A stretch of DNA of 64,000 bases. It comes from Flavobacterium sharifuzzamanii (lineage in GTDB: Bacteria; Bacteroidota; Bacteroidia; Flavobacteriales; Flavobacteriaceae). Location of the stretch: positions 310,001 to 374,000 of the forward strand of contig NZ_QJGZ01000039.1 of the NCBI RefSeq assembly GCF_003254585.1, in the 5' to 3' direction. A program made the position numbers and the translations under genes. Shown here one piece after another: positions 55,370 through 64,000 of the stretch. The notes beneath the pieces were generated by a model. It was not told where the DNA came from, searched no databases, and saw only the letters and a program-made list of their open reading frames with translations. Numbering within the stretch: the first letter of the stretch is position 1; each line of letters starts with the position of its first letter.

Positions 55370-57220
55370 CTATTCTACTGTAACCGATTTCGCTAAGTTA
55401 CGAGGCTGGTCAACATTACAACCTCTCATAACTGCAATGTAATAAGATAGTAATTGCAATGGAATTGTTGTAACTAATGGCGACAATGCATCTGAAGTTT
55501 CTGGAATTTCGATTACATAATCTGCTAATTCACGAACTTGAGTATCGCCCTTTGTAACTACAGCAATAATTTTACCGCTTCTTGATTTAATTTCCTGAAT
55601 ATTACTTACAATTTTATCGTAATGTCCTTGTTTTGGAGCAATAACAATAACTGGCATTAATTCGTCAATTAAAGCAATCGGACCATGCTTCATCTCAGCA
55701 GCCGGATAACCTTCTGCGTGGATATATGAAATCTCTTTTAATTTCAATGCACCTTCTAAAGCAACTGGGAAATTATATCCTCTACCTAAATAAAGACAGT
55801 TTGGCGAATCTTTAAAAGCAGCAGCAATCTCTTTTGCTTTATCATTTGTTTCTAAAGCTTCAGATACTTTCTCAGGAATGATTTCTAATTCTTGAAGATA
55901 CGTATGGAAATCTGTATTTGACAACGTTCCTTTTGCTTTTCCTAAACGTAAAGCAATCATCGTTAATACTGTAATCTGAGTAGTAAATGCTTTTGTTGAA
56001 GCCACTCCAATTTCTGGACCTGCGTGTGTATAAGCACCCGCATGGCTTTCTCTAGAAATAGAAGACCCAACTACGTTACAAACTCCAAATACAAACGCTC
56101 CGTTTTCTTTAGCCAATTTAATAGCTGCCATAGTATCCGCAGTTTCACCAGATTGCGAAATAGCAATAACTACATCATCTTTATTGATAATTGGATTTCT
56201 GTATCTAAATTCAGAAGCATATTCTACTTCAACAGGAATACGTGTAAATTCTTCAAAGATGTATTCTGCTACTAAACCTGCATGCCAAGAAGTTCCGCAC
56301 GCTACGATCAGAATACGTTTTGCGTTTAAGAATTTCTCCAAGTTATCTTCAACACCTGCCATCTGAACAATTCCTTCATTTGCGTGAAGCCTTCCTCTAT
56401 AAGTATCTTTAATTACACTTGGCTGCTCGTAGATTTCTTTAAGCATGAAATGATCATACCCTCCTTTTTCAATCTGCTCCAAGTTCATTTGAAGTTCTTG
56501 AATATAAGGATCTACTAAAGAGTCATCTTGGATTTTTCTAATTTTAATTGGCTTGTGCAATCTGATATTTGCCATTTCGCCATCTTCCAAATAAACTGCA
56601 TTAGAAGTATATTCAATAAATGGTGAAGCATCAGAAGCAACAAAATACTCTCCTTCTCCAACTCCAATTGCCAACGGACTTCCTAATCTAGCCGCAACAA
56701 GTTCGTTTGGATTTTTTTTATCAAAAACAGCAATTGCATACGCACCAACAACTTGATTCAACGCAATCTGAACCGCTTTACCTAATTTAATATTTTCTTT
56801 CTTTTGAACTTCTTCTATTAAATTAACTAAAACTTCAGTATCTGTATCTGATTTAAAAGTATAACCTCTTTTGATAAGCTCCTCTTTCAAAGGTGCATAA
56901 TTCTCTATAATTCCATTATGGATGATTGCCAAATCTCCAGAATTAGAAAGATGAGGATGCGAATTCACATCATTAGGAACCCCGTGAGTTGCCCAACGTG
57001 TGTGTCCAATTCCAATATTCCCGTTTGTTGTAAAACCTTCATTGGCTTTAGCTTCAAGATCAGAAACCTTACCTTTTGTTTTACAAACTTTAATACCTGC
57101 CTCTTCGTCATACAACATAACGCCGGCACTATCATATCCTCTGTACTCAAGACGCTTTAATCCTTTTATTACAATAGGATAAGCCTCTCGGTGACCGATA
57201 TATCCAACAATTCCACACAT
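55370..57220 (-). CDS. glmS: Glutamine-fructose-6-phosphate aminotransferase (isomerising) GlmS
   Basis: GlmS makes glucosamine-6-phosphate from fructose-6-phosphate and glutamine, the entry to UDP-GlcNAc, peptidoglycan and LPS. The 616-aa chain starts MCGIVGYIG, where Cys2 becomes the N-terminal nucleophile of the glutaminase domain; GHTRWATHG and HNGIIENY bind glutamine. Two SIS isomerase domains follow (ISQSGETADTM, and YLGRGYNFPVALEGALKLKEI), and the end is the conserved PRNLAKSVTVE. It is the last gene of a unit with the DUF4270 lipoprotein and the glgA-like gene upstream (gaps 9 and 21 bases). No glmS ribozyme was recognised and there is no room for one before the start. Confidence 0.97.
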   Translation of the reverse strand: MCGIVGYIGHREAYPIVIKGLKRLEYRGYDSAGVMLYDEEAGIKVCKTKGKVSDLEAKANEGFTTNGNIGIGHTRWATHGVPNDVNSHPHLSNSGDLAIIHNGIIENYAPLKEELIKRGYTFKSDTDTEVLVNLIEEVQKKENIKLGKAVQIALNQVVGAYAIAVFDKKNPNELVAARLGSPLAIGVGEGEYFVASDASPFIEYTSNAVYLEDGEMANIRLHKPIKIRKIQDDSLVDPYIQELQMNLEQIEKGGYDHFMLKEIYEQPSVIKDTYRGRLHANEGIVQMAGVEDNLEKFLNAKRILIVACGTSWHAGLVAEYIFEEFTRIPVEVEYASEFRYRNPIINKDDVVIAISQSGETADTMAAIKLAKENGAFVFGVCNVVGSSISRESHAGAYTHAGPEIGVASTKAFTTQITVLTMIALRLGKAKGTLSNTDFHTYLQELEIIPEKVSEALETNDKAKEIAAAFKDSPNCLYLGRGYNFPVALEGALKLKEISYIHAEGYPAAEMKHGPIALIDELMPVIVIAPKQGHYDKIVSNIQEIKSRSGKIIAVVTKGDTQVRELADYVIEIPETSDALSPLVTTIPLQLLSYYIAVMRGCNVDQPRNLAKSVTVE

Positions 57221-57229
57221 ATATATTTA

Positions 57230-58897
57230 TTAATTTGGTTTCGTGTAGTATACTTCGAGTTTCAGTCTTTTCTTTTCTTGTTCTGAATCAGGTGAACCAC
57301 CTTTTTTCCCTCCAAATAAGACTGTACCCAAAGGATTCATAACTGATGTTCTTGCTGCCGCAGAAAAATATTCAATTGGATTATCATTAATTTGAATCTT
57401 GTTCTTCAACGCATTAAACGTAAGCGTTGTAGCACTTTGAGAAACAACCAGTCCTAAATCAACATTTTTAGCCGTTGCATCCTTAATTAAATTACGAAAA
57501 TGGCTTGTGATTCTAATTTTATAACTCGTTCCTCTTTTATCTGAACCCACAGTAATCAAACCTCCATAAGCAGAAGAAGCATCTGCAGAATAATCTGCCA
57601 AAACGGTATTATTTGTCAAATTGTACAAATACACTCTATTTGGCTCTTCTGTACCTGCCATTTTAGCGGCATCAATATAAAATACTAAGTTAGCTTCGTT
57701 AACCTTCCAGTTCTTAAGCACAACATTACTTCTAATTTCATCCAGCTCATCAGGAACACCATTTCCGCCACTTACAGGTACACCAACAGAATTATAACTC
57801 AATACATCTGTCTGATTAAAAAGTTTTATAATAGCCAAAGATCCCTGTCCGCCTTTTAGATAAAGCTTTTCGTCTCCCTCCGTTTTATTCACATTTGCCG
57901 TTATAGCACTTACATACTCAGGATTTCGCACATCATCTAGAAAATTAGCTGTATTTGATGTTGTTGCAGAAGCACCTTTTAACCCCATTTCGATCTTCTT
58001 AATCTCCATAGCGTCATCGGCATCTGCTGTAGATTCTGTTTTAGCTTTATAATAAATCGTAATTTTACCTTCACTAAAATTCATCAAAGCCATATTACTT
58101 GGACTAGACCCAGATTTTTCAACATTAAAATACAGACCTCTGAAATATTCTTGAAAAACATCTTCTGATGAAAGTTTAGAAGCCGCTGCATTCAATATTT
58201 TATCTTGAAAAAACTGCTTATTAAGATGCAAAGTCATCTGAGGTTTTTTTCTATCTGTTGTTACTACTTTTGTAGTAGGATCAGTAGTTTTGGTTACAAT
58301 CTCTTTTGCATTAAAATAAAACTCATCATTCTCTAAAACCCCACCATTATTTAATCTTTCTCCAACTTTTTTATTAGAGAATTCTGTATTTTGATCTGTA
58401 TAATAAAACTGTGGCAACTGATTACCACCACTAAAATAACTACTTCTCATCTGGATTCCAGATTCATAAACGCTTAATTTTAGTTTTCCATTTTTATCTC
58501 CGTAAATAGAATCTAACTCATAAGTATTGTTCCCATCTTTATCAGTAGCTGTAATATGGCTAAAATATGGAATTTCTATTTTTACACTATCAATTACAGC
58601 AGACGCCCCAATTGTTGGAGCATAAGAGGTCAATCCCACCTGAGTTACAAAATTTGCAGTTGTAGTCCCAAAAAGCGGATTATCAAAAATACCTAACGCA
58701 TTTGGCGTCATATTATTTGACTGAATAGGAGTAACTTCTTGATTAAAAGCTATAACATCATATTTTTCAGACTCAAGTCCAAAGTGATCATCACCAACCA
58801 AACCATCACCAATCGCATTGAAATCTTTGTCACAAGAATATAAAAAAACAGCCAGTACAGCTAAAAGAGATTTCTTAAAAAAAGAAGTTTTATACAT
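57230..58897 (-). CDS. DUF4270 lipoprotein
   Basis: The 555-aa protein has a lipoprotein signal (MYKTSFFKKSLLAVLAVFLY then SC, Cys22) and belongs to the Bacteroidota DUF4270 family: ITPIQSNNMTPNALGIFDNPLFG-like residues near 60-75 are the characteristic N-terminal block. The remainder is beta-rich with regular strands, consistent with an outer-membrane-anchored, periplasmic or surface protein. It sits between the glgA-like gene and glmS, with gaps of 21 and 9 bases, an arrangement that I know from other flavobacteria, so a link with envelope sugar metabolism is possible. Its molecular role is unknown. Confidence 0.85.
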   Translation of the reverse strand: MYKTSFFKKSLLAVLAVFLYSCDKDFNAIGDGLVGDDHFGLESEKYDVIAFNQEVTPIQSNNMTPNALGIFDNPLFGTTTANFVTQVGLTSYAPTIGASAVIDSVKIEIPYFSHITATDKDGNNTYELDSIYGDKNGKLKLSVYESGIQMRSSYFSGGNQLPQFYYTDQNTEFSNKKVGERLNNGGVLENDEFYFNAKEIVTKTTDPTTKVVTTDRKKPQMTLHLNKQFFQDKILNAAASKLSSEDVFQEYFRGLYFNVEKSGSSPSNMALMNFSEGKITIYYKAKTESTADADDAMEIKKIEMGLKGASATTSNTANFLDDVRNPEYVSAITANVNKTEGDEKLYLKGGQGSLAIIKLFNQTDVLSYNSVGVPVSGGNGVPDELDEIRSNVVLKNWKVNEANLVFYIDAAKMAGTEEPNRVYLYNLTNNTVLADYSADASSAYGGLITVGSDKRGTSYKIRITSHFRNLIKDATAKNVDLGLVVSQSATTLTFNALKNKIQINDNPIEYFSAAARTSVMNPLGTVLFGGKKGGSPDSEQEKKRLKLEVYYTKPN

Positions 58898-58918
58898 GTC
58901 TAATAATAAAATTAAAAT

Positions 58919-59725
58919 TTAAAGTCCAAATGTTCTGTAGAAATTTGTATAAGCATCAGCAAATCCATCTTTCCCGGCGAAAGGTAAAAAAGGTTTTCCT
59001 GAAGATTCTATAAATTTTGTTAAACTTGGAGAAACATTTTCTGACGCAATAATTACCCCATCTGAATGTAAGATGCTAGCTTTTAAAACATTCTCGTAAT
59101 TTGGAGTTTCTAAATCTGACACAGCCTCATGCGGAACACCGTCAAATTTAACTTTATTGATCATCTCTAAATCTAGATTTTCATCAAACGATTGTCCGTA
59201 AACAGAAGTAATAATTTTAGTTTCAGAAAACAATGCTTCATGTTTATAATAATGCTTCATATAAATTGGAAGCATAGCTGCAAGCCAGCCATGAACATGT
59301 ATAATATCTGGAACCCAGTTTAATTTTTTTACAGTCTCTACAACACCTTTTGCAAAGAAAATTGCTCTTTCGTCATTATCAGGATATAAAGCGCCCTCCT
59401 CATCTGTAAAAGTGGCTTTACGTTTAAAATATTCATCGTTATCGATAAAATAAACCTGGATTCTTTCTTTCGGAATAGATGCTACTTTAATAATCAACGG
59501 CATGTCTAAGTCATTCACTACCAAATTCATCCCTGAAAGTCTAATCACTTCATGCAATTGGTGTCTTCTCTCATTGATATTCCCATATCTTGGCATGAAA
59601 ATTCTTATCTGACCACCTTGATCGTTAATCATTTTCGGTACGTCATAAGACATTAAAGAAACCTCATTTTCAGCCAAATAAGGCACGACTTCAGATGATA
59701 CGTATAATATCCTCTTATCTTTCAT
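58919..59725 (-). CDS. Short glycogen/starch synthase-like protein, probably non-catalytic
   Basis: The 268-aa protein matches the N-terminal Rossmann domain of GT5 glycogen synthases (ILYVSSEVVPYLAENEV at the start, RIFMPRYGNINERR, VHGWLAAMLPIYMKHYY). Ordinary GlgA is about 480 aa; the whole C-terminal GT-B domain is absent. The N-terminal ADP-glucose loop, normally KTGGL, is replaced by AENEVSL, so transfer activity is unlikely. The gene begins a unit with the DUF4270 gene and glmS and is divergent from panC, with promoter-like box TAATTTTG at 59770-59763. It may bind a nucleotide sugar or regulate. In databases it is often labelled glycogen synthase; I think that label misleads. Confidence 0.8.
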   Translation of the reverse strand: MKDKRILYVSSEVVPYLAENEVSLMSYDVPKMINDQGGQIRIFMPRYGNINERRHQLHEVIRLSGMNLVVNDLDMPLIIKVASIPKERIQVYFIDNDEYFKRKATFTDEEGALYPDNDERAIFFAKGVVETVKKLNWVPDIIHVHGWLAAMLPIYMKHYYKHEALFSETKIITSVYGQSFDENLDLEMINKVKFDGVPHEAVSDLETPNYENVLKASILHSDGVIIASENVSPSLTKFIESSGKPFLPFAGKDGFADAYTNFYRTFGL

Positions 59726-59801
59726 AATAGTATTTTACTTAATTTTGGTAATAAAAACGTCGCAAAATTACAAAAATTTATGCAGTTTATAACTAATATA
59801 T

Positions 59802-59809
59802 TATGTTTG
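59802..59809 (+). promoter_or_regulatory. Candidate -7 promoter box of panCD
   Basis: TATGTTTG matches TAnnTTTG. It contains the upstream in-frame ATG at 59803, so that ATG would lie in the promoter, not in the message. No -33 TTG at standard spacing is seen. Confidence 0.45.
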
Positions 59810-59832
59810 CACTAAATTTTAATAATACCTCG

Positions 59833-60681
59833 ATGCATATTTTCTACAGTAAAGCAGCGTTGATAGCCTATCTTAAAACTATCAAAACCGCAAATTCAAC
59901 TATCGGATTTGTACCAACAATGGGCGCTTTACACCAAGGACATTTGGCTTTAATGCAGCGTTCGCTAAAAGAAAACGACGACACAGTAGTGAGCATTTTT
60001 GTCAATCCAACACAATTTAACAACCCAGAAGATTTAGCAAAATATCCTAGGACACTAGAAGAAGATGTTAAGAAAATGCGTACATTAAGTGATAAAATTA
60101 TTTTATACGCACCTTCAGTTGAAGATATTTATGAAGGAAATACCGTTTCGCAGGCTTTTGATTTTGACGGATTAGAAAACCAGATGGAAGGAAAATTCCG
60201 TCCTGGTCATTTTAATGGCGTTGGAACAATTGTCAAAAGGTTATTTGAAATCGTAACTCCAACAAATGCTTATTTTGGAGAAAAAGATTTTCAGCAGCTT
60301 CAAATTGTTAAAAAATTAGTTGAAAAAACAGAATTACCTGTAAACATTGTGGGATGCCCAATTTTTAGAGAAGAAAATCAACTGGCAATGAGTTCAAGAA
60401 ATGAACGTTTGACGGCAGAGGAAAGAAAGGACGCTTCAATTATTTACAAAACTTTAACTGAGGCAAAAGAGATTTTCCAAAATCATAGTCCGCAAGAAAC
60501 AATCGAATTTGTAGAAAATTCTTTCAAAGACAATAAAGAGTTTGAACTAGAGTATTTTGTTATTGCTGACGAATCTACACTTTTATCTATCGATCAGAAA
60601 GAGAATGATAAAAAGTACAGAGCATTTATAGCTGTATTTGTTAATTCTATAAGGCTGATAGATACCATTTCATTAAATTAA
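59833..60681 (+). CDS. panC: Pantothenate synthetase PanC
   Basis: PanC joins pantoate and beta-alanine with ATP to form pantothenate, the precursor of coenzyme A. The 282-aa chain (from MHIFYSKAAL) has the HIGH-type motif FVPTMGALHQGHLALM, the pantoate-binding PTQFNNPEDLAKYPRTLE, the FRPGHFNGVGTIVKRLF block, FGEKDFQQLQIVKKL and the KMSKS-equivalent SSRNERL. I start at ATG 59833, not the upstream ATG 59803, because the latter lies inside a promoter-like box and homologues start with MHIF. panD follows 14 bases downstream, so the two form an operon that makes and uses beta-alanine. Confidence 0.95.
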   Translation: MHIFYSKAALIAYLKTIKTANSTIGFVPTMGALHQGHLALMQRSLKENDDTVVSIFVNPTQFNNPEDLAKYPRTLEEDVKKMRTLSDKIILYAPSVEDIYEGNTVSQAFDFDGLENQMEGKFRPGHFNGVGTIVKRLFEIVTPTNAYFGEKDFQQLQIVKKLVEKTELPVNIVGCPIFREENQLAMSSRNERLTAEERKDASIIYKTLTEAKEIFQNHSPQETIEFVENSFKDNKEFELEYFVIADESTLLSIDQKENDKKYRAFIAVFVNSIRLIDTISLN

Positions 60682-60695
60682 TCTAACTTTGCATC

Positions 60696-61046
60696 ATGCA
60701 AATTCAAGTTATAAAATCAAAAATTCATCGTGTTAAAGTAACCGGTGCCGATTTAAATTATATTGGCAGCATTACTATTGATGAAACTTTACTAGAGGCT
60801 TCAAACATTATTGAAGGCGAAAAAGTATCTATTGTGAACATTAATAATGGCGAACGTTTTGAAACTTACGCTATTAAAGGCGAAAAAAATTCAGGTGAAA
60901 TCACTTTGAATGGTCCAGCTGCAAGAAAAGTTCAGAAAGATGACATCATCATCATCATTTCTTACGCAACCTTGGATTTTGAAGAAGCGAAAACTTTCAA
61001 ACCTTGGATTATTTTCCCTAACGAAAATGATAATTCGCTAACCTAA
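60696..61046 (+). CDS. panD: Aspartate 1-decarboxylase PanD
   Basis: PanD decarboxylates aspartate to beta-alanine for PanC. It is made as a proenzyme that cleaves itself between G24 and S25 (sequence NYIGSITID), turning Ser25 into a pyruvoyl group. Y22 and the following acidic residues are kept, as are NNGERFETYAI and LNGPAARKVQKDD, the blocks forming the active site. The 116-aa length is normal. It is the second gene of panCD. The gene after it, an esterase-like protein, starts 200 bases later and seems to be a separate unit; the lysylphosphatidylglycerol synthase-like gene often found next to panD in flavobacteria is not here. Confidence 0.96.
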   Translation: MQIQVIKSKIHRVKVTGADLNYIGSITIDETLLEASNIIEGEKVSIVNINNGERFETYAIKGEKNSGEITLNGPAARKVQKDDIIIIISYATLDFEEAKTFKPWIIFPNENDNSLT

Positions 61047-61249
61047 TCAATTCTTTCATTTTTAAGAATTTACTTTCTTTGTCAAAAGCCATTTTTGAAC
61101 AAAGAATTCTTCTTTTGTCTCAATCCAAAATGATTTTGACACTAAAACATTGCGCTTCAATTTTTGCCCCATTTAAGAACGAAGCAAATAAAATAGTATA
61201 TTGCTACACTATTTTCAATACTTTTTAATTTACTGAAATGCCACAAATC

Positions 61250-62404
61250 ATGAAAAAAGTTTACCTACTGACACTTTTGATTTCGTTCTCGTCGTTTGCC
61301 CAAAAAACGTTCGATAATATTAAATCAGAAAAACTGGGAGAAGAGCGTAGAATTACAATCGGACTTCCTGCTTCTTATGAAGCAAACAAAGACAAAAAAT
61401 ACCCTGTTCTTTATTTATTGGATGGAGATTATTTATTTGATCCGTTCTCTGGAGCCATAAGTTATGGAACCTATTGGGATGATATTCCAGAAATGATTAT
61501 CATCGGAATTCATCAAAACAAAGATGAAGAACGCTATGATGACACCACAATAGATCAAAATGAAGGTCTTCCTTTTGAAAAAGGAGCAAAGTTTTTCGAA
61601 TTTATTGGAGCAGAATTAATTCCTTATATCGAAAAAAAATATCGCACCTCGCCTTTCAGACTTATTGCAGGTCATGATGTAACAGCAAGTTTTGCCAATT
61701 TTTATTTGTACAAAGAAATTCCGCTTTTTAATGCCTACATCTGTTTAAGCCCAGAGCTTGCCCCAAAAATGGAAGTGCGCATTGCGGAGAAGTTTGCCAA
61801 AATAAAAAGTCCAATTTTCTATTACCTTTCTGCAGGAGAAGGCGATATTAAGAAAATTAAAGAACCGATAGAAAAATTAAACAGTAATATTAAAATCGCT
61901 AATAATCCGTTAGTGAATTATAAATATGATGTATTTAAAGGTGCAACGCATTACACAGAAGTTTTGCATTCAATACCAAGTGCTTTGTACCAGATTTTTG
62001 AAATATACAGACCTATAAATTCTGCCGAATACAATGATAAAATTGCGGTTCTTCAAACAGGTTATGCGGAATATTTAGAAAAAAAATACACTGCTATGTC
62101 TGAAGTTTTAGGAGTTCAAATTCCTGTTCGAATGAGTGATTTTAAAGTAATGGAAAATCTTATTTTAAAAAGAAACGCTTACGACGAATTAGGTAAAATG
62201 GCTGAAATTGGAAATGTAAATTACCCAAAAGCTATGTTAGGCGAATATGAATTGGGTTTGATGTACGAAAAAATGGGTGATCCTAAACATGCTTCAAAAA
62301 AATACCAAAATGCTTCACAAATGGAGCCAATTGGTGATTTGAATAAAGACTTGATGTATGAGAAAATTGACGAAATGAATACACTTGCTAAAAAAAGTAA
62401 ATAA
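61250..62404 (+). CDS. Secreted esterase-like alpha/beta-hydrolase lacking the nucleophile Ser
   Basis: The 384-aa product (from MKKVYLLTLLISFSSFAQ, a signal peptide; an ATG four codons earlier also exists) matches the putative-esterase (EstD/IroE-like) fold: ERRITIGLPASYEANKDKKYPVLYLLDGD is the typical start. In place of the nucleophile elbow GxSxxG it reads LIAGHDVTASFAN, so D143 stands where Ser is expected (codon GAT). GATHYTEVLHSIP could supply the catalytic His. A C-terminal helical part includes a TPR-like repeat (AMLGEYELGLMYEKMGDPKHASKKYQNASQ). It overlaps radA by one base (TAATG), implying coupling. Catalysis by the usual mechanism is doubtful; it might be a binding protein. Confidence 0.82.
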   Translation: MKKVYLLTLLISFSSFAQKTFDNIKSEKLGEERRITIGLPASYEANKDKKYPVLYLLDGDYLFDPFSGAISYGTYWDDIPEMIIIGIHQNKDEERYDDTTIDQNEGLPFEKGAKFFEFIGAELIPYIEKKYRTSPFRLIAGHDVTASFANFYLYKEIPLFNAYICLSPELAPKMEVRIAEKFAKIKSPIFYYLSAGEGDIKKIKEPIEKLNSNIKIANNPLVNYKYDVFKGATHYTEVLHSIPSALYQIFEIYRPINSAEYNDKIAVLQTGYAEYLEKKYTAMSEVLGVQIPVRMSDFKVMENLILKRNAYDELGKMAEIGNVNYPKAMLGEYELGLMYEKMGDPKHASKKYQNASQMEPIGDLNKDLMYEKIDEMNTLAKKSK

Positions 62405-63765
62405 TGTCAAAAGTTAAAACTTCCTTTTTTTGCCAAAACTGCGGAACCCAATATGCCAAATGGCAAGGGCAATGCAATGCGTGCAAAGAATGGAATACGA
62501 TTGCCGAAGAAATTATCCAAAAACAGGATAAAGTAGCTTGGAAAAGTGAACCTACTCCTACAAGCAAAGCGCCAAAGCCTTTAAAAATTAACGAAATTGA
62601 TTCTACGCAGGAAGTTCGAATGGATACAACCGACGGCGAATTAAACCGTGTTTTGGGTGGCGGACTTGTTCCTGGATCTTTAACCCTTTTGGGCGGAGAA
62701 CCCGGTATCGGAAAAAGTACACTTTTACTTCAAGTATCATTAAAGTTACCTTATAAAACATTGTATGTTTCTGGAGAAGAAAGTCAGAAACAGATAAAAA
62801 TGCGTGCAGAAAGAATTACACCAAATAGTGATAACTGCTATATTCTAACTGAAACTAAAACGCAGAACATTTTCAAACAGATTGAAACCATTCAGCCTGA
62901 AGTTGTCATTATTGACTCCATTCAGACGTTGCATACTGATTACATCGAATCGACCGCAGGAAGTATTTCTCAAATCCGTGAGACTACAGCAGAACTGATC
63001 AAATTTGCCAAAGAAAGTAATATTCCAGTCATCTTAATTGGCCATATTACTAAGGATGGAAATATCGCAGGACCAAAAATTCTAGAACATATGGTTGACA
63101 CCGTTCTTCAGTTTGAGGGCGACAGAAACCACATTTACCGAATTTTGCGTTCGCTTAAAAACCGTTTCGGTTCAACATCCGAACTTGGTATTTACGAGAT
63201 GCTTGGAAGCGGTTTACGAGAAGTAAGCAATCCTTCTGAAATTTTGATTTCTCATAAAGACGAAGAATTATCTGGAACTGCAATTGCTACAACTTTAGAA
63301 GGCATGCGCCCACTTATGATTGAAATTCAATCTTTGGTCAGCACGGCAGTTTACGGAACTCCGCAACGAAGCACAACAGGTTATAATGCAAAACGACTAA
63401 ACATGATTTTGGCTGTTTTAGAAAAAAGAGCTGGATTCCGTTTAGGCGCAAAAGACGTTTTCCTAAATGTTACTGGTGGAATTTCTGTTGATGATCCTGC
63501 CATTGACTTGGCCGTTGTTGCGGCAATTTTATCTTCTAATGAAGATATTCCGGTTGGAAAAGGTTTCTGTTTTGCTGGCGAAGTCGGACTTTCTGGCGAA
63601 ATTCGTCCTGTTAATCGAGTGGATCAGCGTATTCAAGAAGCTGAAAAATTAGGTTTCGACACCATATTTGTTTCCAAATACAATAAAATTGCTTTAAAAA
63701 ACACAGGAATTAAGATTGAGCTTGTTGCAAAAATTGAAGATGTTGCAAGCATCCTTTTTGGCTGA
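62404..63765 (+). CDS. radA: DNA repair protein RadA
   Basis: RadA is a RecA-related, hexameric helicase-like ATPase that promotes branch migration during recombination. The 453-aa protein has the N-terminal C4 zinc finger (C10, C13, C24, C27), the Walker A loop LLGGEPGIGKSTLLLQ, the RadA-specific SLKNRFGSTSELG motif and a Lon-protease-like C-terminal domain (AIATTLEGMRPLMIEIQSL; GEVGLSGEIRPV). The ATG overlaps the stop of the esterase-like gene by one base. An AsmA-like gene starts 20 bases downstream in the same direction. Confidence 0.96.
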   Translation: MSKVKTSFFCQNCGTQYAKWQGQCNACKEWNTIAEEIIQKQDKVAWKSEPTPTSKAPKPLKINEIDSTQEVRMDTTDGELNRVLGGGLVPGSLTLLGGEPGIGKSTLLLQVSLKLPYKTLYVSGEESQKQIKMRAERITPNSDNCYILTETKTQNIFKQIETIQPEVVIIDSIQTLHTDYIESTAGSISQIRETTAELIKFAKESNIPVILIGHITKDGNIAGPKILEHMVDTVLQFEGDRNHIYRILRSLKNRFGSTSELGIYEMLGSGLREVSNPSEILISHKDEELSGTAIATTLEGMRPLMIEIQSLVSTAVYGTPQRSTTGYNAKRLNMILAVLEKRAGFRLGAKDVFLNVTGGISVDDPAIDLAVVAAILSSNEDIPVGKGFCFAGEVGLSGEIRPVNRVDQRIQEAEKLGFDTIFVSKYNKIALKNTGIKIELVAKIEDVASILFG

Positions 63766-63785
63766 TTTCAAATACCACTCCTTCT

Positions 63786-64000
63786 ATGAATTTTCCAAAA
63801 CAAAAAATATACAAGGCATTAAAAATACTAGGAATAGTAATTTTAGTGCTTTGCATCGGACTGTATTATTTTCGTAACTCACTTTTAAACCAAGCCATCG
63901 CAAAAGTTACCCATAAAATGGCTGTTCGGTATAACAGTAATTTTTCTGTAGAATCGGCTTCATTTGATGGTTTATCGACTATAAAATTGACAGATGTTGT
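63786..64000 (+). CDS. AsmA-like membrane protein, N-terminal part (cut by window end)
   Basis: The frame starts at ATG 63786 and stays open to the end of the window (71 full codons). It begins MNFPKQKIYKALKILGIVIL with a membrane helix (about residues 13-30, LGIVILVLCIGLYYF), followed by VRYNSNFSVESASFDGLSTI, the start of a beta-rich chain. The layout (short basic N-terminus, one helix, then NFSVESASFDGL) is that of AsmA/TamB-like inner-membrane proteins that span the periplasm and help outer-membrane lipid traffic. The assignment is by similarity of the first 70 residues only. Confidence 0.6.
   Translation, partial: MNFPKQKIYKALKILGIVILVLCIGLYYFRNSLLNQAIAKVTHKMAVRYNSNFSVESASFDGLSTIKLTDV

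Noticed and set aside
57100..57240. A glmS ribozyme or riboswitch before glmS
   Set aside because: Only nine bases separate glmS from the upstream gene, and the ribozyme is a feature mainly of Gram-positive bacteria.

Overview
The window is AT-rich, gene-dense chromosomal DNA from a member of the Flavobacteriaceae, most probably the genus Flavobacterium. The evidence is the type IX secretion system (T9SS) sorting domains of types A and C, a CarboxypepD_reg-like TonB receptor, an atpD-atpC pair encoded apart from any other ATPase genes, Bacteroidota-style promoter boxes (TAnnTTTG), the short glgA-like gene beside panC, a DUF4270 lipoprotein and a delta-60 repeat protein. I recognised no tRNA, rRNA, CRISPR array or replication origin.

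Layout. Positions 1-14 kb carry housekeeping and signalling genes: the end of an SGNH-like protein, thiL, a lipoprotein TPR histidine kinase with its response regulator, a small secreted protein, a LytTR regulator whose phospho-acceptor is Glu instead of Asp, glyS, comF, a reprolysin-like secreted metalloprotease, ribF, a small membrane protein and a JmjC/cupin_8 protein. Positions 14-37 kb are a surface-protein region with four very large proteins (2287, 1284, 2006 and 1421 aa). All four end in the same roughly 500-570-residue T9SS type C module but have unrelated N-terminal ectodomains: a glycine-rich domain plus 98-aa Ig-like repeats, delta-60 repeats, GEVED plus lectin plus PKD-like domains, and duplicated jelly-roll/Ig plus PA14-like domains. 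recX lies among them. Positions 37-46 kb return to core genes: a bioF-like synthase, an NmrA-like protein, atpC and atpD, then an SGNH lipoprotein and a TonB receptor.

Positions 46.2-55.3 kb look like an inserted islet. It is bracketed by an exact 39-nt direct repeat that is the glmS terminator. In transcription order (minus strand) it holds a small T9SS-sorted protein with a single YD repeat, a 2094-aa SpvB/FG-GAP/RHS protein, a 134-aa membrane protein three bases after the RHS stop (candidate immunity protein), an orphan copy of the RHS 3' tail, a RAYT transposase between inverted REP sequences, and a tail-fibre-like secreted protein. This is the best candidate for an under-described system: a T9SS-linked RHS effector cassette with evidence of tip turnover.

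Positions 55.3-64 kb are core metabolism: glmS, DUF4270 and the degenerate glgA-like gene form one minus-strand unit. Divergently, panC-panD (pantothenate synthesis) is followed by an esterase-like protein whose expected nucleophile Ser is Asp, then radA and the start of an AsmA-like gene cut by the window end.
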